Shown here: positions 52,717 to 61,462 of the stretch, one piece after another | How the letters are laid out: every line of letters starts with the position of its first letter | How positions within the stretch are numbered: position 1 is the first letter of the stretch | Source of the DNA: JAHDCJ01 sp039028895 | GTDB taxonomy: Bacteria > Bacteroidota > Bacteroidia > Chitinophagales > Saprospiraceae | Reading direction: 5' to 3' | Length of the DNA: 64,000 bases | Assembly (NCBI GenBank): GCA_039028895.1 | Contig: JBCCHF010000003.1 | Span: 124,001 to 188,000, forward strand | Translations under genes and position numbers: made by a program | Notes under the pieces: model-generated | Told to the model about the DNA's origin: nothing | What the model saw: the letters and a program-made list of their open reading frames with translations, nothing else | Databases searched by the model: none

Positions 52717-53333
52717 GGATTTTATTAATTGATAATTACGACTCCTTCACCTACAATCTTAGTGATTATTTTCAGCAGATAGGTGTAGAAGTTACCGTTT
52801 ACCGGAATGACGAGCTGAAGCTTGAAGAATTCATCAACCTTTATCCCGACGCTATTGTATTATCTCCCGGTCCGGGAAGACCTGCCGACGCAGGCTTGTT
52901 AATGCCCTTGATCGCACATTTTCATAATAAGCTGCCAATGCTCGGTATTTGTCTTGGCCACCAGGCGCTAGGCGAATTTTTTGGCGCTACACTCGTTAAG
53001 GCAAGTATCCCGGTTCACGGAAAGACATCCTTAATCACCAGAAAAGAGCACCCTGTCTATAAAGGATTGCCAGAAACCTTTAATGTGATGAGGTACCATT
53101 CATTGATACTTGAGTCATTAGATGGAACCGGACTGATTCCGGTAGCCTACACCATGGAGAATGAACTTATGGCAATGTACCATTCCAAATATCCGCTTTT
53201 TGGGATACAGTATCATCCCGAATCAATTTTAACGGATTACGGTAAGGATTGCCTCGCGAATTGGGTGTCAACTATTCCAGTAAAGAAAAGTTTGTCACAC
53301 GATCCGGTAAATTTTTCTTCTGTACTGAAGTAA
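52713..53333 (+). CDS. Glutamine amidotransferase (anthranilate/aminodeoxychorismate synthase component II)
   Basis: 206 residues of the class I amidotransferase fold: 'ILLIDNYDSFTYNLSDYF', 'VLSPGPGRPADAG', nucleophile in 'LGICLGHQALGEFFGA', and the His-Glu pair in 'FGIQYHPESILTDYG'. It supplies ammonia for anthranilate (TrpG) or 4-amino-4-deoxychorismate (PabA). With no trpE or pabB here, the two cannot be separated. It is translationally coupled to cvpA. Confidence 0.93.
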   Translation: MRILLIDNYDSFTYNLSDYFQQIGVEVTVYRNDELKLEEFINLYPDAIVLSPGPGRPADAGLLMPLIAHFHNKLPMLGICLGHQALGEFFGATLVKASIPVHGKTSLITRKEHPVYKGLPETFNVMRYHSLILESLDGTGLIPVAYTMENELMAMYHSKYPLFGIQYHPESILTDYGKDCLANWVSTIPVKKSLSHDPVNFSSVLK

Positions 53334-53417
53334 AATTTTTGTTAATCTTGTTCAAATCGGAGTGCGCAAGCCCTTTTTGACAAGAAAAAATTTTAAATTT
53401 GAAAAAATTGGCAAAAA

Positions 53418-54209
53418 ATGGATCCAATAATTAAAGACGATGGCAGGTTTAAATACCTTGAAATCGGTGATGGTCCGGTTTTAGTCCTGCTTCACGGCCT
53501 CTTTGGTGCTTTGAGTAATTTTGAGGGCCTGGTCAAATACTTTTCCAAGCGGTTTAAGGTCGTTGTCCCCCTACTGCCTATTTTTGAAATGCCTATCAAA
53601 GAAGTTTCTCTTGGCGGTCTACTCAAGTATATTAAAGAATTTGTTTCCTACAAAGGTTATGAAAACGTCCATGTACTTGGCAATTCTTTAGGCGGTCATA
53701 TTGCTTTACTTTATACGCTCGACAGCCCCGAAAGAGTGAAGTCTGTTACCCTTACCGGCAGTTCTGGTCTTTTTGAAAATTCCCTTGGCCGTACGTTCCC
53801 CAAAAGAGGTGATTATCAATTCATTAAAAAGAAAACTGAAGATACATTCTACGATCCTAAAGTCGCCACCAAGGCCTTGGTAGATGAGGTTTTTGATATT
53901 GTAAATGATCGTAATAAAGCACTACGGGTGTTATATACGGCCCGTTCAGCACTCCGTCATAATGTGCGTGAAAGACTCTCAAAGATCAAGGTGCCAACGC
54001 TTTTGATCTGGGGCAAACAAGATACAGTAACACCACCTTTCGTTGGAGAAGAATTCAATAAACACATTGAAAACTCCGAATTGGTGCTTATTGACAAATG
54101 CGGTCATGCTCCAATGATGGAAGATCCCAATGCTTTCAATGAAGCACTTGAAAAATTCCTTGAAAAAGTGGCCACAACGCCTGACAAAGAGCCTGTTAAT
54201 CCGGCGTAA
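53418..54209 (+). CDS. Alpha/beta-fold hydrolase
   Basis: 263 residues with the catalytic triad visible: nucleophile elbow 'VLGNSLGGHIALLY', acid in 'LLIWGKQDTVTPPF' and histidine in 'DKCGHAPMMEDP'. The oxyanion strand is 'LVLLHGLFGALSNF'. It hydrolyses an ester, thioester or similar small substrate, not identifiable. The last ~15 residues are an extra lysine/proline-rich tail. Confidence 0.9.
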   Translation: MDPIIKDDGRFKYLEIGDGPVLVLLHGLFGALSNFEGLVKYFSKRFKVVVPLLPIFEMPIKEVSLGGLLKYIKEFVSYKGYENVHVLGNSLGGHIALLYTLDSPERVKSVTLTGSSGLFENSLGRTFPKRGDYQFIKKKTEDTFYDPKVATKALVDEVFDIVNDRNKALRVLYTARSALRHNVRERLSKIKVPTLLIWGKQDTVTPPFVGEEFNKHIENSELVLIDKCGHAPMMEDPNAFNEALEKFLEKVATTPDKEPVNPA

Positions 54210-54623
54210 TTCTAAGTTTGAACATAATTATTTCTTGCTGAATCATTTGATTTGGATGGGGTATTTTTCATTTCCTGCATTGGTTCTTTTTCATCAATGG
54301 AAAAAGAACCAAAAATTCATCCCGATAGCTATCGGGAGTTTTGAAATACCTAAAGATCATTTCATTTCGCGGATAGCTTAAAACTCCTCCCTACGGTCGT
54401 CAAACAGTAAAGCTATCTTTCCGCTTCATTTCATGATTTTCTTTAGGGTATTTCAAAAAGGCCCAACTGGTAAGCAAAGAATTCCCTACCCTTCTCTCCT
54501 GCCATTAATTTAGACACTATTTTATAATGGCATCCAATTTGCGAAACTTTTGGTTAAGGAATCCGTTTTTATTTTGCAGGAGGTATTTTATTATTACCTT
54601 TCCTAATAACAAGCAATATTCGA
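54210..54623. repeat. Composite hairpin element (~180 bp) in a 414-bp gap
   Basis: A perfect 11-bp stem at 54282-54292/54300-54310 (GGTTCTTTTTC / GAAAAAGAACC) is followed by the 16-bp perfect palindrome CCCGATAGCTATCGGG (54321-54336). After that comes an imperfect inverted repeat with arms at ~54339-54379 and ~54409-54460 (ttttgaaatacc ... ggatagctt against its complement), enclosing ctccctacggtcgtcaaaca. It has no frame and looks like a dispersed Bacteroidota repeat. Confidence 0.8.
54573..54602 (+). promoter_or_regulatory. Candidate promoter of the CBS gene
   Basis: TTTG (54573-54576) is followed after 18 bases by TACCTTTC (54595-54602), close to the -33/-7 consensus with one mismatch at the last base, 21 bases before the ATG at 54624. 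Confidence 0.35.
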
Positions 54624-55286
54624 ATGATCGCATCACAACTCATATCGCACAGTGTACCTCCCCTGAAAACATCAGATACAGGGCAGAAGGCTATGCATTT
54701 TATGAATGTGTTGCACGTACGCCATCTTCCGATTGTCAATAATGAACAATTTCTTGGCCTCTTGTCTGAGGAAGATGTCCTTAACTTTAACAGCCCGGAA
54801 GAACCGATTGGTGGCCATTCTTTGTCGCTGTTGCGTCCTTTCGTTCATGAAGATGAACATCTTTACGAAGTGATCAAAATGGCCGTGACCAAGCAACTCA
54901 CCGTTGTGCCCGTAGTGGATGCTGATGATGACTATCTCGGCGTGATCACTCTTGAAGATTTGTTAAAGTATTTTGCACAGACGGGTTCACTGGTTGATCC
55001 GGGGACGATTTTGGTGCTTGAAATGCAAAAACGTGATTATTCGCTAGCCGAAATTGCCCGCATTGTAGAATCTGAATCTGCGAGTGTGCTTTCAACCTAC
55101 GTCACATCCCTTCCCGAGTCTTCCCTAATGGAAGTTACGCTTAAATTGAATAGTCAGGCGATCAAACACATCGTTGCCACTTTCGAACGGTTTGGCTATA
55201 AGATCAAGGCTTCTTTCCAGGAATCGGATTATATGGATTCACTCAAAGAGCGCTATGACGCTTTGATGAATTACCTGAATGTTTGA
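54624..55286 (+). CDS. CBS-domain protein
   Basis: 220 residues. Two CBS motifs (about 10-55 'MHFMNVLHVRHLPIVNNEQF' and 70-118 'VIKMAVTKQLTVVPVVDADD', 'GVITLEDLLKYFAQTG') are followed by an ACT-like region (about 130-200, 'LEMQKRDYSLAEIARIVESE'). It probably senses adenylates. In this phylum this gene typically precedes nadK; here a small Omp85 gene lies between, overlapping the CBS stop. Confidence 0.88.
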   Translation: MIASQLISHSVPPLKTSDTGQKAMHFMNVLHVRHLPIVNNEQFLGLLSEEDVLNFNSPEEPIGGHSLSLLRPFVHEDEHLYEVIKMAVTKQLTVVPVVDADDDYLGVITLEDLLKYFAQTGSLVDPGTILVLEMQKRDYSLAEIARIVESESASVLSTYVTSLPESSLMEVTLKLNSQAIKHIVATFERFGYKIKASFQESDYMDSLKERYDALMNYLNV

Positions 55287-56728
55287 AAACCTATTTCAAT
55301 ACCAAACCATTTGAAACCCGTTTGAGGTACCTTGTCGCAGGTGTCTTGCCAGCCTTTTTTTGTCTTCTGGTCGTTTCTTCCTGCTTTGGTCAGTATGTCC
55401 AGGTTGATTCTATTTACATCCTTGGTAACAAGCGGACAAAAGACCGCGTAGTCTTGAGGGAACTCGATTTCCGGCAAGGAGATAGTTTGCTTTTCGCAGA
55501 TCTGACAAGCCGGATGGAGCGCAACGAGTTATTATTGCTTAATACACGACTGTTTAACGATGCCAAACTGAATATTATCAATATCAGGGAAGATAAGATT
55601 GATGTTAGGGTGGAACTTCGCGAAGCCTGGTACATATATCCCTTGCTGATCTTTGAATTGGCTGATCGAAATTTCAATGTTTGGTGGGTCGAACAAAATC
55701 GCGCTCTGGACAGGATTAATTTTGGGGTCCGGTTTTATTATGAAAATTTTACCGGACGAAATGATCGCCTGAAAGTCGTAACCCAATTTGGGTACACCCA
55801 AAAATATGAATTGGAATATCGATTGCCCTGGTTCAATAAAGGCCAATCGCTCGGCATGTCGTTTAATGGCCTACATACGCGAAACCGGGAAGTCGCCTAT
55901 CAAACCAACGATACGACCAATCGCCAGGACTTCCTAAGACTTGATGACCAAATTGGACTAAAGCGGGGCCGAGCTGGGTTTAAAATGATCTACCGCCCAA
56001 AGCTATTAGGTACTCACGAATGGGGCATGAGCTACCATCATAATATCATCGCTGACACCATCACCCAACTTAATCCTACCTTCTTCCTTGACAACAGGGT
56101 TAAACAACAATTTCTTTCCCTCGAATACAGCTTCACGCTTGATCGTCGCGACAGGAGGTCTTATGCGTTAAGTGGGAATTATTTCCAGGTGCATCTGAAA
56201 AAAGATGGTTTAGGGTTGTTTGGTGTTGTGAACAATCTATCCCTGACCGGCTCATTTGGCCAATACTGGAGGGCGGGTAAGAAATTCAGCTTCGAAGTGT
56301 TGGCTCGTGGGCGAAAAAATCTCATAACAGACAGACAGCCCTACTACACCCAACGACGGGCATTAGGATTTTCAGAAAACTTTGTAAGAGGATATGAATT
56401 TTATGTCATTGACGGACAAGATTTTACCTATTTAAAAACCGGAATCCGGTTTGAACTCATTCACAAAGACCTTAATGGTTCAAAAGTTATTCCGCTCAAA
56501 GCGATGAAAATCATTCCTTTCAGGGTCTACCTGAAGCTCAATAACGACCTTGGATATGTTAATGATCCATTCTCAACGGCAATAGAGCCTTTGTCTAATT
56601 CGATCCTTTGGGGAGGTGGTCTCGGGCTTGATATGGTGCTGTATCACAACTTCGTTTTTCAGTTGGAATACAGCATCAATCGTTTAAACGAAAAAGGAGT
56701 ATATTTACATTTCAACGTTCCCTTCTGA
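55283..56728 (+). CDS. Small Omp85/TamA-like outer-membrane protein with one POTRA domain
   Basis: 481 residues beginning at a TTG that overlaps the CBS stop. A signal peptide (about 15-38, ending CFGQ) precedes a single POTRA-like domain (about 40-115, 'QVDSIYILGNKRTKDRVVLR', 'LLLLNTRLFNDAKLNII'). The rest is a 16-strand barrel with 'SYALSGNYFQVHLKKDG' and a terminal 'GVYLHFNVPF'. It should insert or export proteins at the outer membrane, as a reduced relative of BamA encoded 5.6 kb downstream. nadK follows with a 1-base overlap. Confidence 0.82.
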   Translation: MKTYFNTKPFETRLRYLVAGVLPAFFCLLVVSSCFGQYVQVDSIYILGNKRTKDRVVLRELDFRQGDSLLFADLTSRMERNELLLLNTRLFNDAKLNIINIREDKIDVRVELREAWYIYPLLIFELADRNFNVWWVEQNRALDRINFGVRFYYENFTGRNDRLKVVTQFGYTQKYELEYRLPWFNKGQSLGMSFNGLHTRNREVAYQTNDTTNRQDFLRLDDQIGLKRGRAGFKMIYRPKLLGTHEWGMSYHHNIIADTITQLNPTFFLDNRVKQQFLSLEYSFTLDRRDRRSYALSGNYFQVHLKKDGLGLFGVVNNLSLTGSFGQYWRAGKKFSFEVLARGRKNLITDRQPYYTQRRALGFSENFVRGYEFYVIDGQDFTYLKTGIRFELIHKDLNGSKVIPLKAMKIIPFRVYLKLNNDLGYVNDPFSTAIEPLSNSILWGGGLGLDMVLYHNFVFQLEYSINRLNEKGVYLHFNVPF

Positions 56729-57609
56729 TGCGTTTTGCCATTTACAGTCGTTTATTCAAACCACAAGACCTGCCTTATATCCAGGAGCTATTCGATGTCA
56801 TCGGGGGGCTTGGTGGAGAGGTCACCGTCATAGAGCCATTCTATAAACAAATCTTCAAAAAACTGGAAGGTGAAAAAGGTCACGATGTCTTTAATACCAG
56901 GGAAGACCTTGAAGCTCAAAAGCCAGACCTATTGATTACAATGGGCGGAGATGGGACCATTCTCGACACGCCAATTCTGATCAAAGGACTTAATATTCCC
57001 ATCTTGGGGATTAACCTGGGGCGGATGGGGTTTTTAGCAACTATCGAGAAGGAAAATATCAGGAAAGCAGTTGAAAGCTTCGTTCAGGGAGCATTTTATC
57101 TAGACAATAGAACACTGCTACATCTGGAGTCAAATATGCCAATTTTTAAAGGCAATCATTTCGCATTGAACGATCTGACTCTTTTGAAAAGAGAAACATC
57201 ATCTATGATCATCGTTCATACCTATTTGAATGGAGAATTTTTAAATTCATATTGGGCCGATGGGGTAATTCTTGCTACACCAACTGGCTCAACAGGGTAT
57301 TCACTTAGTTGTGGAGGCCCTATTATTTACCCCGATTCGGGAAATTTTGTCATAACTCCGGTTGCTCCACACAACCTTTATGTCCGTCCTTTCGTCATTT
57401 CAGATGACAGTGTGGTTTCTTTTGAGATTGAAGGGAGGGCTGAGCACTTTCTTTGTACACTGGATTCGAGATATGAACAGATCACCTCTGCCCATCGGCT
57501 GGCTATCAGGAAAGCAGATTTTACGGTGTCTCTGGTTCGAATGCAAAACAGGAACTTCCTGACGACGATCAGGCAAAAACTATTCTGGGGAACAGATATC
57601 CGTAATTAA
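56728..57609 (+). CDS. nadK: NAD kinase
   Basis: 293 residues converting NAD to NADP. The catalytic 'LLITMGGDGTILDTPIL' and the later NAD-binding 'DGVILATPTGSTGYSLSCGG' are intact. The start ATG shares one base with the stop of the Omp85-like gene (TGATG), a coupling arrangement. Confidence 0.96.
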   Translation: MRFAIYSRLFKPQDLPYIQELFDVIGGLGGEVTVIEPFYKQIFKKLEGEKGHDVFNTREDLEAQKPDLLITMGGDGTILDTPILIKGLNIPILGINLGRMGFLATIEKENIRKAVESFVQGAFYLDNRTLLHLESNMPIFKGNHFALNDLTLLKRETSSMIIVHTYLNGEFLNSYWADGVILATPTGSTGYSLSCGGPIIYPDSGNFVITPVAPHNLYVRPFVISDDSVVSFEIEGRAEHFLCTLDSRYEQITSAHRLAIRKADFTVSLVRMQNRNFLTTIRQKLFWGTDIRN

Positions 57610-58000
57610 GTATACCGACGATTTAGCGGTTTATGGCTCCAAACCTTCTTAATATACGGGATATATTGAGCAGAATGATTTGGAAATTCCAAAACCATTT
57701 TGCGTTATGTGTAACATAATTCTCTTACTTTTGCGGTATGCTGCTGATTTCCTAATTGATTTATCAACTAAAAAATGTACAGCATACACTGACCAAATTA
57801 ATTTTTGAAAAATTAAAAAATTTGTTTGCGTCATGTGTAACAATTACTCGAGTTTTAGAACGAAGCTTATACAACATCCCCCTAAAAATTCCGTTTTATT
57901 AATTGGAATAAGCCTGATTGAGCACGAACGGAACAATTTTTGAGGTATTATTTTCCTCTTTTTACACCGACTAGATTGAAAATCTTTTAACTACAGATTT
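57610..58000. other. 391-bp gap between nadK and the DUF6089 gene
   Basis: It holds two copies of ttgcgt(t/c)atgtgtaaca (57700-57716 and 57826-57842) within a longer degenerate direct repeat, and an inverted pair GTATGCTG (57737-57744)/CAGCATAC (57780-57787). No credible gene is seen; a short frame on the minus strand only mirrors the repeat. Confidence 0.6.
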
Positions 58001-58807
58001 GTGAAAAAAGTCTTTATTTTCATTTTATTATCATTTTCAACCTTATCGCTTCAGGCGCAAGACTTTGAAGTAGGTGGCTGGTTGGGGACCTCGGTGTATT
58101 TTGGAGATCTAAATACAAATTTCAGTTTTAAACGCCCGGGGGTTGCTGGTGGCATTGTTGGTCGATATAATTTCAACCCGAGGGTTGCCGTAAAGGCATC
58201 GGCGAGTTACGCACATGTCAGTTATGACGACGCGCTTTCTCCTTTTGTTTTCCAAAGAACCAGAAATCTCGACTTTTCATCTCATATCATTGAAGGTACT
58301 TTCCAGCTTGAGTTCAACTTTTTGAAGTATGAACACGGAAGTGATGATCATTTTTGGACGCCATACGTTTTTGGAGGCCTGACTGTTTTCTACTTTAACC
58401 CACGCACTAAATTCAATGATGAGTGGGTAGCTCTCCAGCCGCTTGGGACAGAAGGACAGGCCAAAAACAGCGAATATTCAAGAACTCAACCAGCATTTGC
58501 GTTTGGTGGAGGCCTTAAGTTTGACCTTAACTACGCATGGAGTATTAATTTTGAAGTTAGCGGACGATACCTATTTACAGACTTCCTTGATGATGTCAGT
58601 GGTGTCTATCCTGATTTCGATGATCTTGCTACACAAAGGGGTAATCTGGCAGTATTGCTTTCCGATCCGTCTTATCAGGTATTTGAAAGCCAGATTGGAG
58701 AACCAGGCAGACAGCGTGGTAATTCCAAAGACAATGATTCTTACAACTTGATTGGCATTTCTCTTCTCTATAATTTTGCCAGCATCAAGTGCCCTACCAA
58801 GTTTTAG
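58001..58807 (+). CDS. DUF6089-type outer-membrane beta-barrel protein
   Basis: 268 residues starting with GTG. A signal peptide (about 1-20, ending LQAQ) precedes an eight-strand-like barrel with 'EVGGWLGTSVYFGDLN', 'HIIEGTFQLEFNFLKYE', 'FWTPYVFGGLTVFYFNPR' and 'FAFGGGLKFDLNYAWSINFE'. This matches the DUF6089 proteins usually encoded between nadK and uppS in Bacteroidota. Its function is unknown but is presumably in the outer membrane. Confidence 0.85.
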   Translation: MKKVFIFILLSFSTLSLQAQDFEVGGWLGTSVYFGDLNTNFSFKRPGVAGGIVGRYNFNPRVAVKASASYAHVSYDDALSPFVFQRTRNLDFSSHIIEGTFQLEFNFLKYEHGSDDHFWTPYVFGGLTVFYFNPRTKFNDEWVALQPLGTEGQAKNSEYSRTQPAFAFGGGLKFDLNYAWSINFEVSGRYLFTDFLDDVSGVYPDFDDLATQRGNLAVLLSDPSYQVFESQIGEPGRQRGNSKDNDSYNLIGISLLYNFASIKCPTKF

Positions 58808-58812
58808 GACCC

Positions 58813-59739
58813 ATGGCCTTGCCGGGAATAGTCAAAAAAGCAGTAAAACCCATTTATCATTTCGTTCACGACACCTTGTTTGATACGATTGACTATAATC
58901 CATTATTCCCGAATAAACAGGGGGGTAAGAAAATCCCAAGGGGCCATATCTCGGCAGAGCATTTAGCCAATCCGCAATTAGATGACCAATTGTCTGACAA
59001 CCTGGTTTCAGCAGGAATCAGGGTTAAAGACTTTTACATTGAAAAAGTTGGATACGAAGCATATATGGCTGCTGCCAAATATCCTGAAAGCTACTACGGC
59101 GGTGGCTTTGATTCTTCCCAAAATTTTGTGGAAAAAACGCTTGAGCATTACGTGTCAACCAAGTTTATCGATTTTATGCCTGAAACAGTATTTGTGGATA
59201 TTGCAGCCTGTACATCCCCGTTTTCAGAAAATATTCGCTCCATCTACGGTGTCAAAACCACCTACCGACAAGATCTCGTTTTTCCAAAAGGCGTTGATAA
59301 TGATCGCATCGGAGGATATGCACACGAGATACCGCTTGAGGATAACTCGGTTGATGGCATTACCCTTCATTGTTCTCTGGAACATTTCGAAGGCGATTCG
59401 GATACATTATTCTTTCAAACTGCAGAACGAATACTCAAACCGGGCGGCCGGGTTGTGGTTTTGCCTTTTTATATCGCCGACGAATACACGATCCACCTCG
59501 ATCCGGTGTTCAATCTCATCAAAGGACATAAACCCAAGGTTGACCCTGTTGCCAAGCTAAGGTATTGTAACTGGTATCAATACTTCTCGCGCCATTATGA
59601 TGTCAATGCACTTCAAAAGCGTATTCTTGAAGCTGCTCCTGGGCTGGATTTGACGATTTACCGTGTCCGCAATTTCAAAAAAGTGCATCCGGGCTCCTAT
59701 CTCCGTTTTATTGGGGTTTTTGAGAAGAAGAGAGCGTAG
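58813..59739 (+). CDS. SAM-dependent methyltransferase domain protein
   Basis: About 308 residues from the ATG at 58813 (a GTG at 58789 lies inside the previous gene). The N-terminal third is of unknown type ('VKPIYHFVHDTLFDT'). A methyltransferase core follows with 'TVFVDIAACTSPFSENIRSI' in place of a classic glycine-rich motif I, 'HEIPLEDNSVDGITLHCSLE' and 'ERILKPGGRVVVLPFYIAD'. Together with the GT39-like gene after it, it interrupts the usual DUF6089-uppS order; the pair may modify an envelope glycan. Confidence 0.78.
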   Translation: MALPGIVKKAVKPIYHFVHDTLFDTIDYNPLFPNKQGGKKIPRGHISAEHLANPQLDDQLSDNLVSAGIRVKDFYIEKVGYEAYMAAAKYPESYYGGGFDSSQNFVEKTLEHYVSTKFIDFMPETVFVDIAACTSPFSENIRSIYGVKTTYRQDLVFPKGVDNDRIGGYAHEIPLEDNSVDGITLHCSLEHFEGDSDTLFFQTAERILKPGGRVVVLPFYIADEYTIHLDPVFNLIKGHKPKVDPVAKLRYCNWYQYFSRHYDVNALQKRILEAAPGLDLTIYRVRNFKKVHPGSYLRFIGVFEKKRA

Positions 59740-59744
59740 AGTTT

Positions 59745-59830
59745 TCACCACAAAGAGCACCAAGCATTTCGCAAAGCTCCATAGCGAAAAAGAGTTCTTT
59801 GTGTTACTTTGTGAATACCTTTGTGAAACT
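59745..59830. repeat. Dispersed 'caccacaaag...ctttgtg' fold-back repeat
   Basis: accacaaagagcacc (59748 on) and ttctttgtgttactttgtgaa (59794-59815) are partly complementary and match the wording of a common intergenic repeat. It lies between the methyltransferase and the GT39-like gene. Confidence 0.6.
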
Positions 59831-59870
59831 GTGCGGTCAAAAACACTAATCAACTCACGATCTAACAACA

Positions 59871-61304
59871 TTGAAGCCACTAAACACATTCGAAAAGAGA
59901 CTATTGGGGTGCAGCATGCTTTTTTATGTGGTGGTGACCATACTATCCCTACATCTTCCTTTCTTTTCAGATGGCATTGTTCAGTCTTCGATTGCTGCAC
60001 AGTGGTTTTTCGACAATGACTTTCGCTATTTTTTCATTCCTGAAGACCGCAATCCGGGCCATCCTCCTTTTTGGGGAATGTACCTGGCCGGCTGGTGGAA
60101 AATATTTGGACAATCTTTAGGGGTCAGCCATGTGGCGATGCTACCATTTTTACTCGGCATTGCCTGGAACTACTTCCTGGTTGCCCGATTTTTCATGAAA
60201 GACGCCTTATTGGTTTTTGCGATGGTGCTGTTGGCATTAGAGCCAACCTTGCTGGCCATGTCAACGCAGGTTACCCCGGATATACCCCTTGTTTTCTTCT
60301 TCTTCTTGTCGGTAAGGAGTATGCTATATGAGCGAAATGGCTTACAGGCGCTTGCAATGGGTGTGATGCCTTTACTCAATACAAGAGGCACGATGCTGGT
60401 TGCTGTGATCTTTCTTTCAGAGTTGATGATTATTTGGTTGCTGAAAGATCGAAAACCCAGGCTGAAAGCAATCTGGAAATATGTGTTGGTTGGGTTAGTT
60501 GTACTGGCATGGCTCGGTGCCCATTACTTTGAGAAAGGGTGGATAGGTTATAATCGGGCAGAAATGCCCTGGGCGGCCGCCTTCGAGCCAGTAAATTTTA
60601 AAGGCATTATTAGAAATTGGGCTGTACTGGGGTGGCGGTTCCTAGATTTTGGACGGGTGGCTCTGTGGCTAGTTGCTCTTTTCATTTGCATGAAAATGCT
60701 GAGAGAAAAGTCGAAATTCGATAAACACCTCATGCTGCTTATTGGATTTGCTGCTGCGCAGGTACTCGTTTTTGGGCCGGTGATTACCAGGTATATAGCC
60801 ACACTACAACATCGGTATATGATCCCGGCATTTTTATTGTTTTCACTGGCCATCGTTTATGGGTTAAAGATCTTTCAGAAAAGGTCAGCGCGAAACCTCT
60901 GTTTCTCCTTCATCGTTGTATCTCTGCTTGCCGGGCACTTTTGGATTTATCCCGATAAAATTTCTCAGGGGTGGGAAGCCTCCCTGGCGCATGTTTCTTA
61001 TTTTAAAGCCAGGGAACAGATAAATGTTTATATCGAAGCGCAGGGTATTAATCCGGATAGTGTAACTGCCGGGACGCCTTTAAAGTATCGCTACATGGAT
61101 ACCAATCTTAAAGCTGTAGACTGGAAAATGGTGGATCATGATGAGGTGGACGTTACGAAATACCCATATGCACTTTACAGCAATATTTCAAATGATTGGC
61201 CTGACGAAACCTATGACATGTTGCATAAAAACTGGGAATTGGTCGTAGAACAAAATACTGGAGGCATCGTTGTTCGCCTTTTCAGGAACCCTGCTAAATT
61301 TTAA
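59871..61304 (+). CDS. Polytopic membrane glycosyltransferase (GT39-like)
   Basis: 477 residues with about 9-11 transmembrane helices and the characteristic extracytoplasmic loop 'RYFFIPEDRNPGHPPFWGMY' after the first helix, which resembles the acid-His loop of dolichyl/undecaprenyl-phosphate-sugar transferases. The C-terminal ~90 residues are soluble. It is read from a TTG at 59871; an ATG at 59916 would remove a basic N-terminal tail. Donor and acceptor are unknown. It shares layout but little wording with the protein at 5681-7546. Confidence 0.8.
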   Translation: MKPLNTFEKRLLGCSMLFYVVVTILSLHLPFFSDGIVQSSIAAQWFFDNDFRYFFIPEDRNPGHPPFWGMYLAGWWKIFGQSLGVSHVAMLPFLLGIAWNYFLVARFFMKDALLVFAMVLLALEPTLLAMSTQVTPDIPLVFFFFLSVRSMLYERNGLQALAMGVMPLLNTRGTMLVAVIFLSELMIIWLLKDRKPRLKAIWKYVLVGLVVLAWLGAHYFEKGWIGYNRAEMPWAAAFEPVNFKGIIRNWAVLGWRFLDFGRVALWLVALFICMKMLREKSKFDKHLMLLIGFAAAQVLVFGPVITRYIATLQHRYMIPAFLLFSLAIVYGLKIFQKRSARNLCFSFIVVSLLAGHFWIYPDKISQGWEASLAHVSYFKAREQINVYIEAQGINPDSVTAGTPLKYRYMDTNLKAVDWKMVDHDEVDVTKYPYALYSNISNDWPDETYDMLHKNWELVVEQNTGGIVVRLFRNPAKF

Positions 61305-61417
61305 CTTTTTAACGTACTGCCGATCAATATTTTGGAGTATCCCAACCTCAATCGTCAGCTAGCTTTCATCTTAAAGCATATTTAACACTTAAATTCCCTG
61401 TTTTCAAGCAACTTTCG

Positions 61418-61425
61418 TAAATTTG
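61418..61425 (+). promoter_or_regulatory. Candidate -7 box (TAAATTTG) for uppS
   Basis: An exact TAnnTTTG match lies 37 bases before the uppS ATG. The -33 element is weak. Confidence 0.3.
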
Positions 61426-61462
61426 CGTGATTTTTTAACAGACCTTATCCAAGGACTAGGGA

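Noticed and set aside
57649..57843. 64-codon frame on the minus strand with an internal repeat
   Set aside because: The protein repeat only mirrors the two ttgcgtnatgtgtaaca DNA boxes, and there is no signal peptide, family match or start context.
59557..60019. Frames on both strands across the methyltransferase/GT39 gap
   Set aside because: They are built from the dispersed caaag repeat and the overlapping ends of the two real genes.
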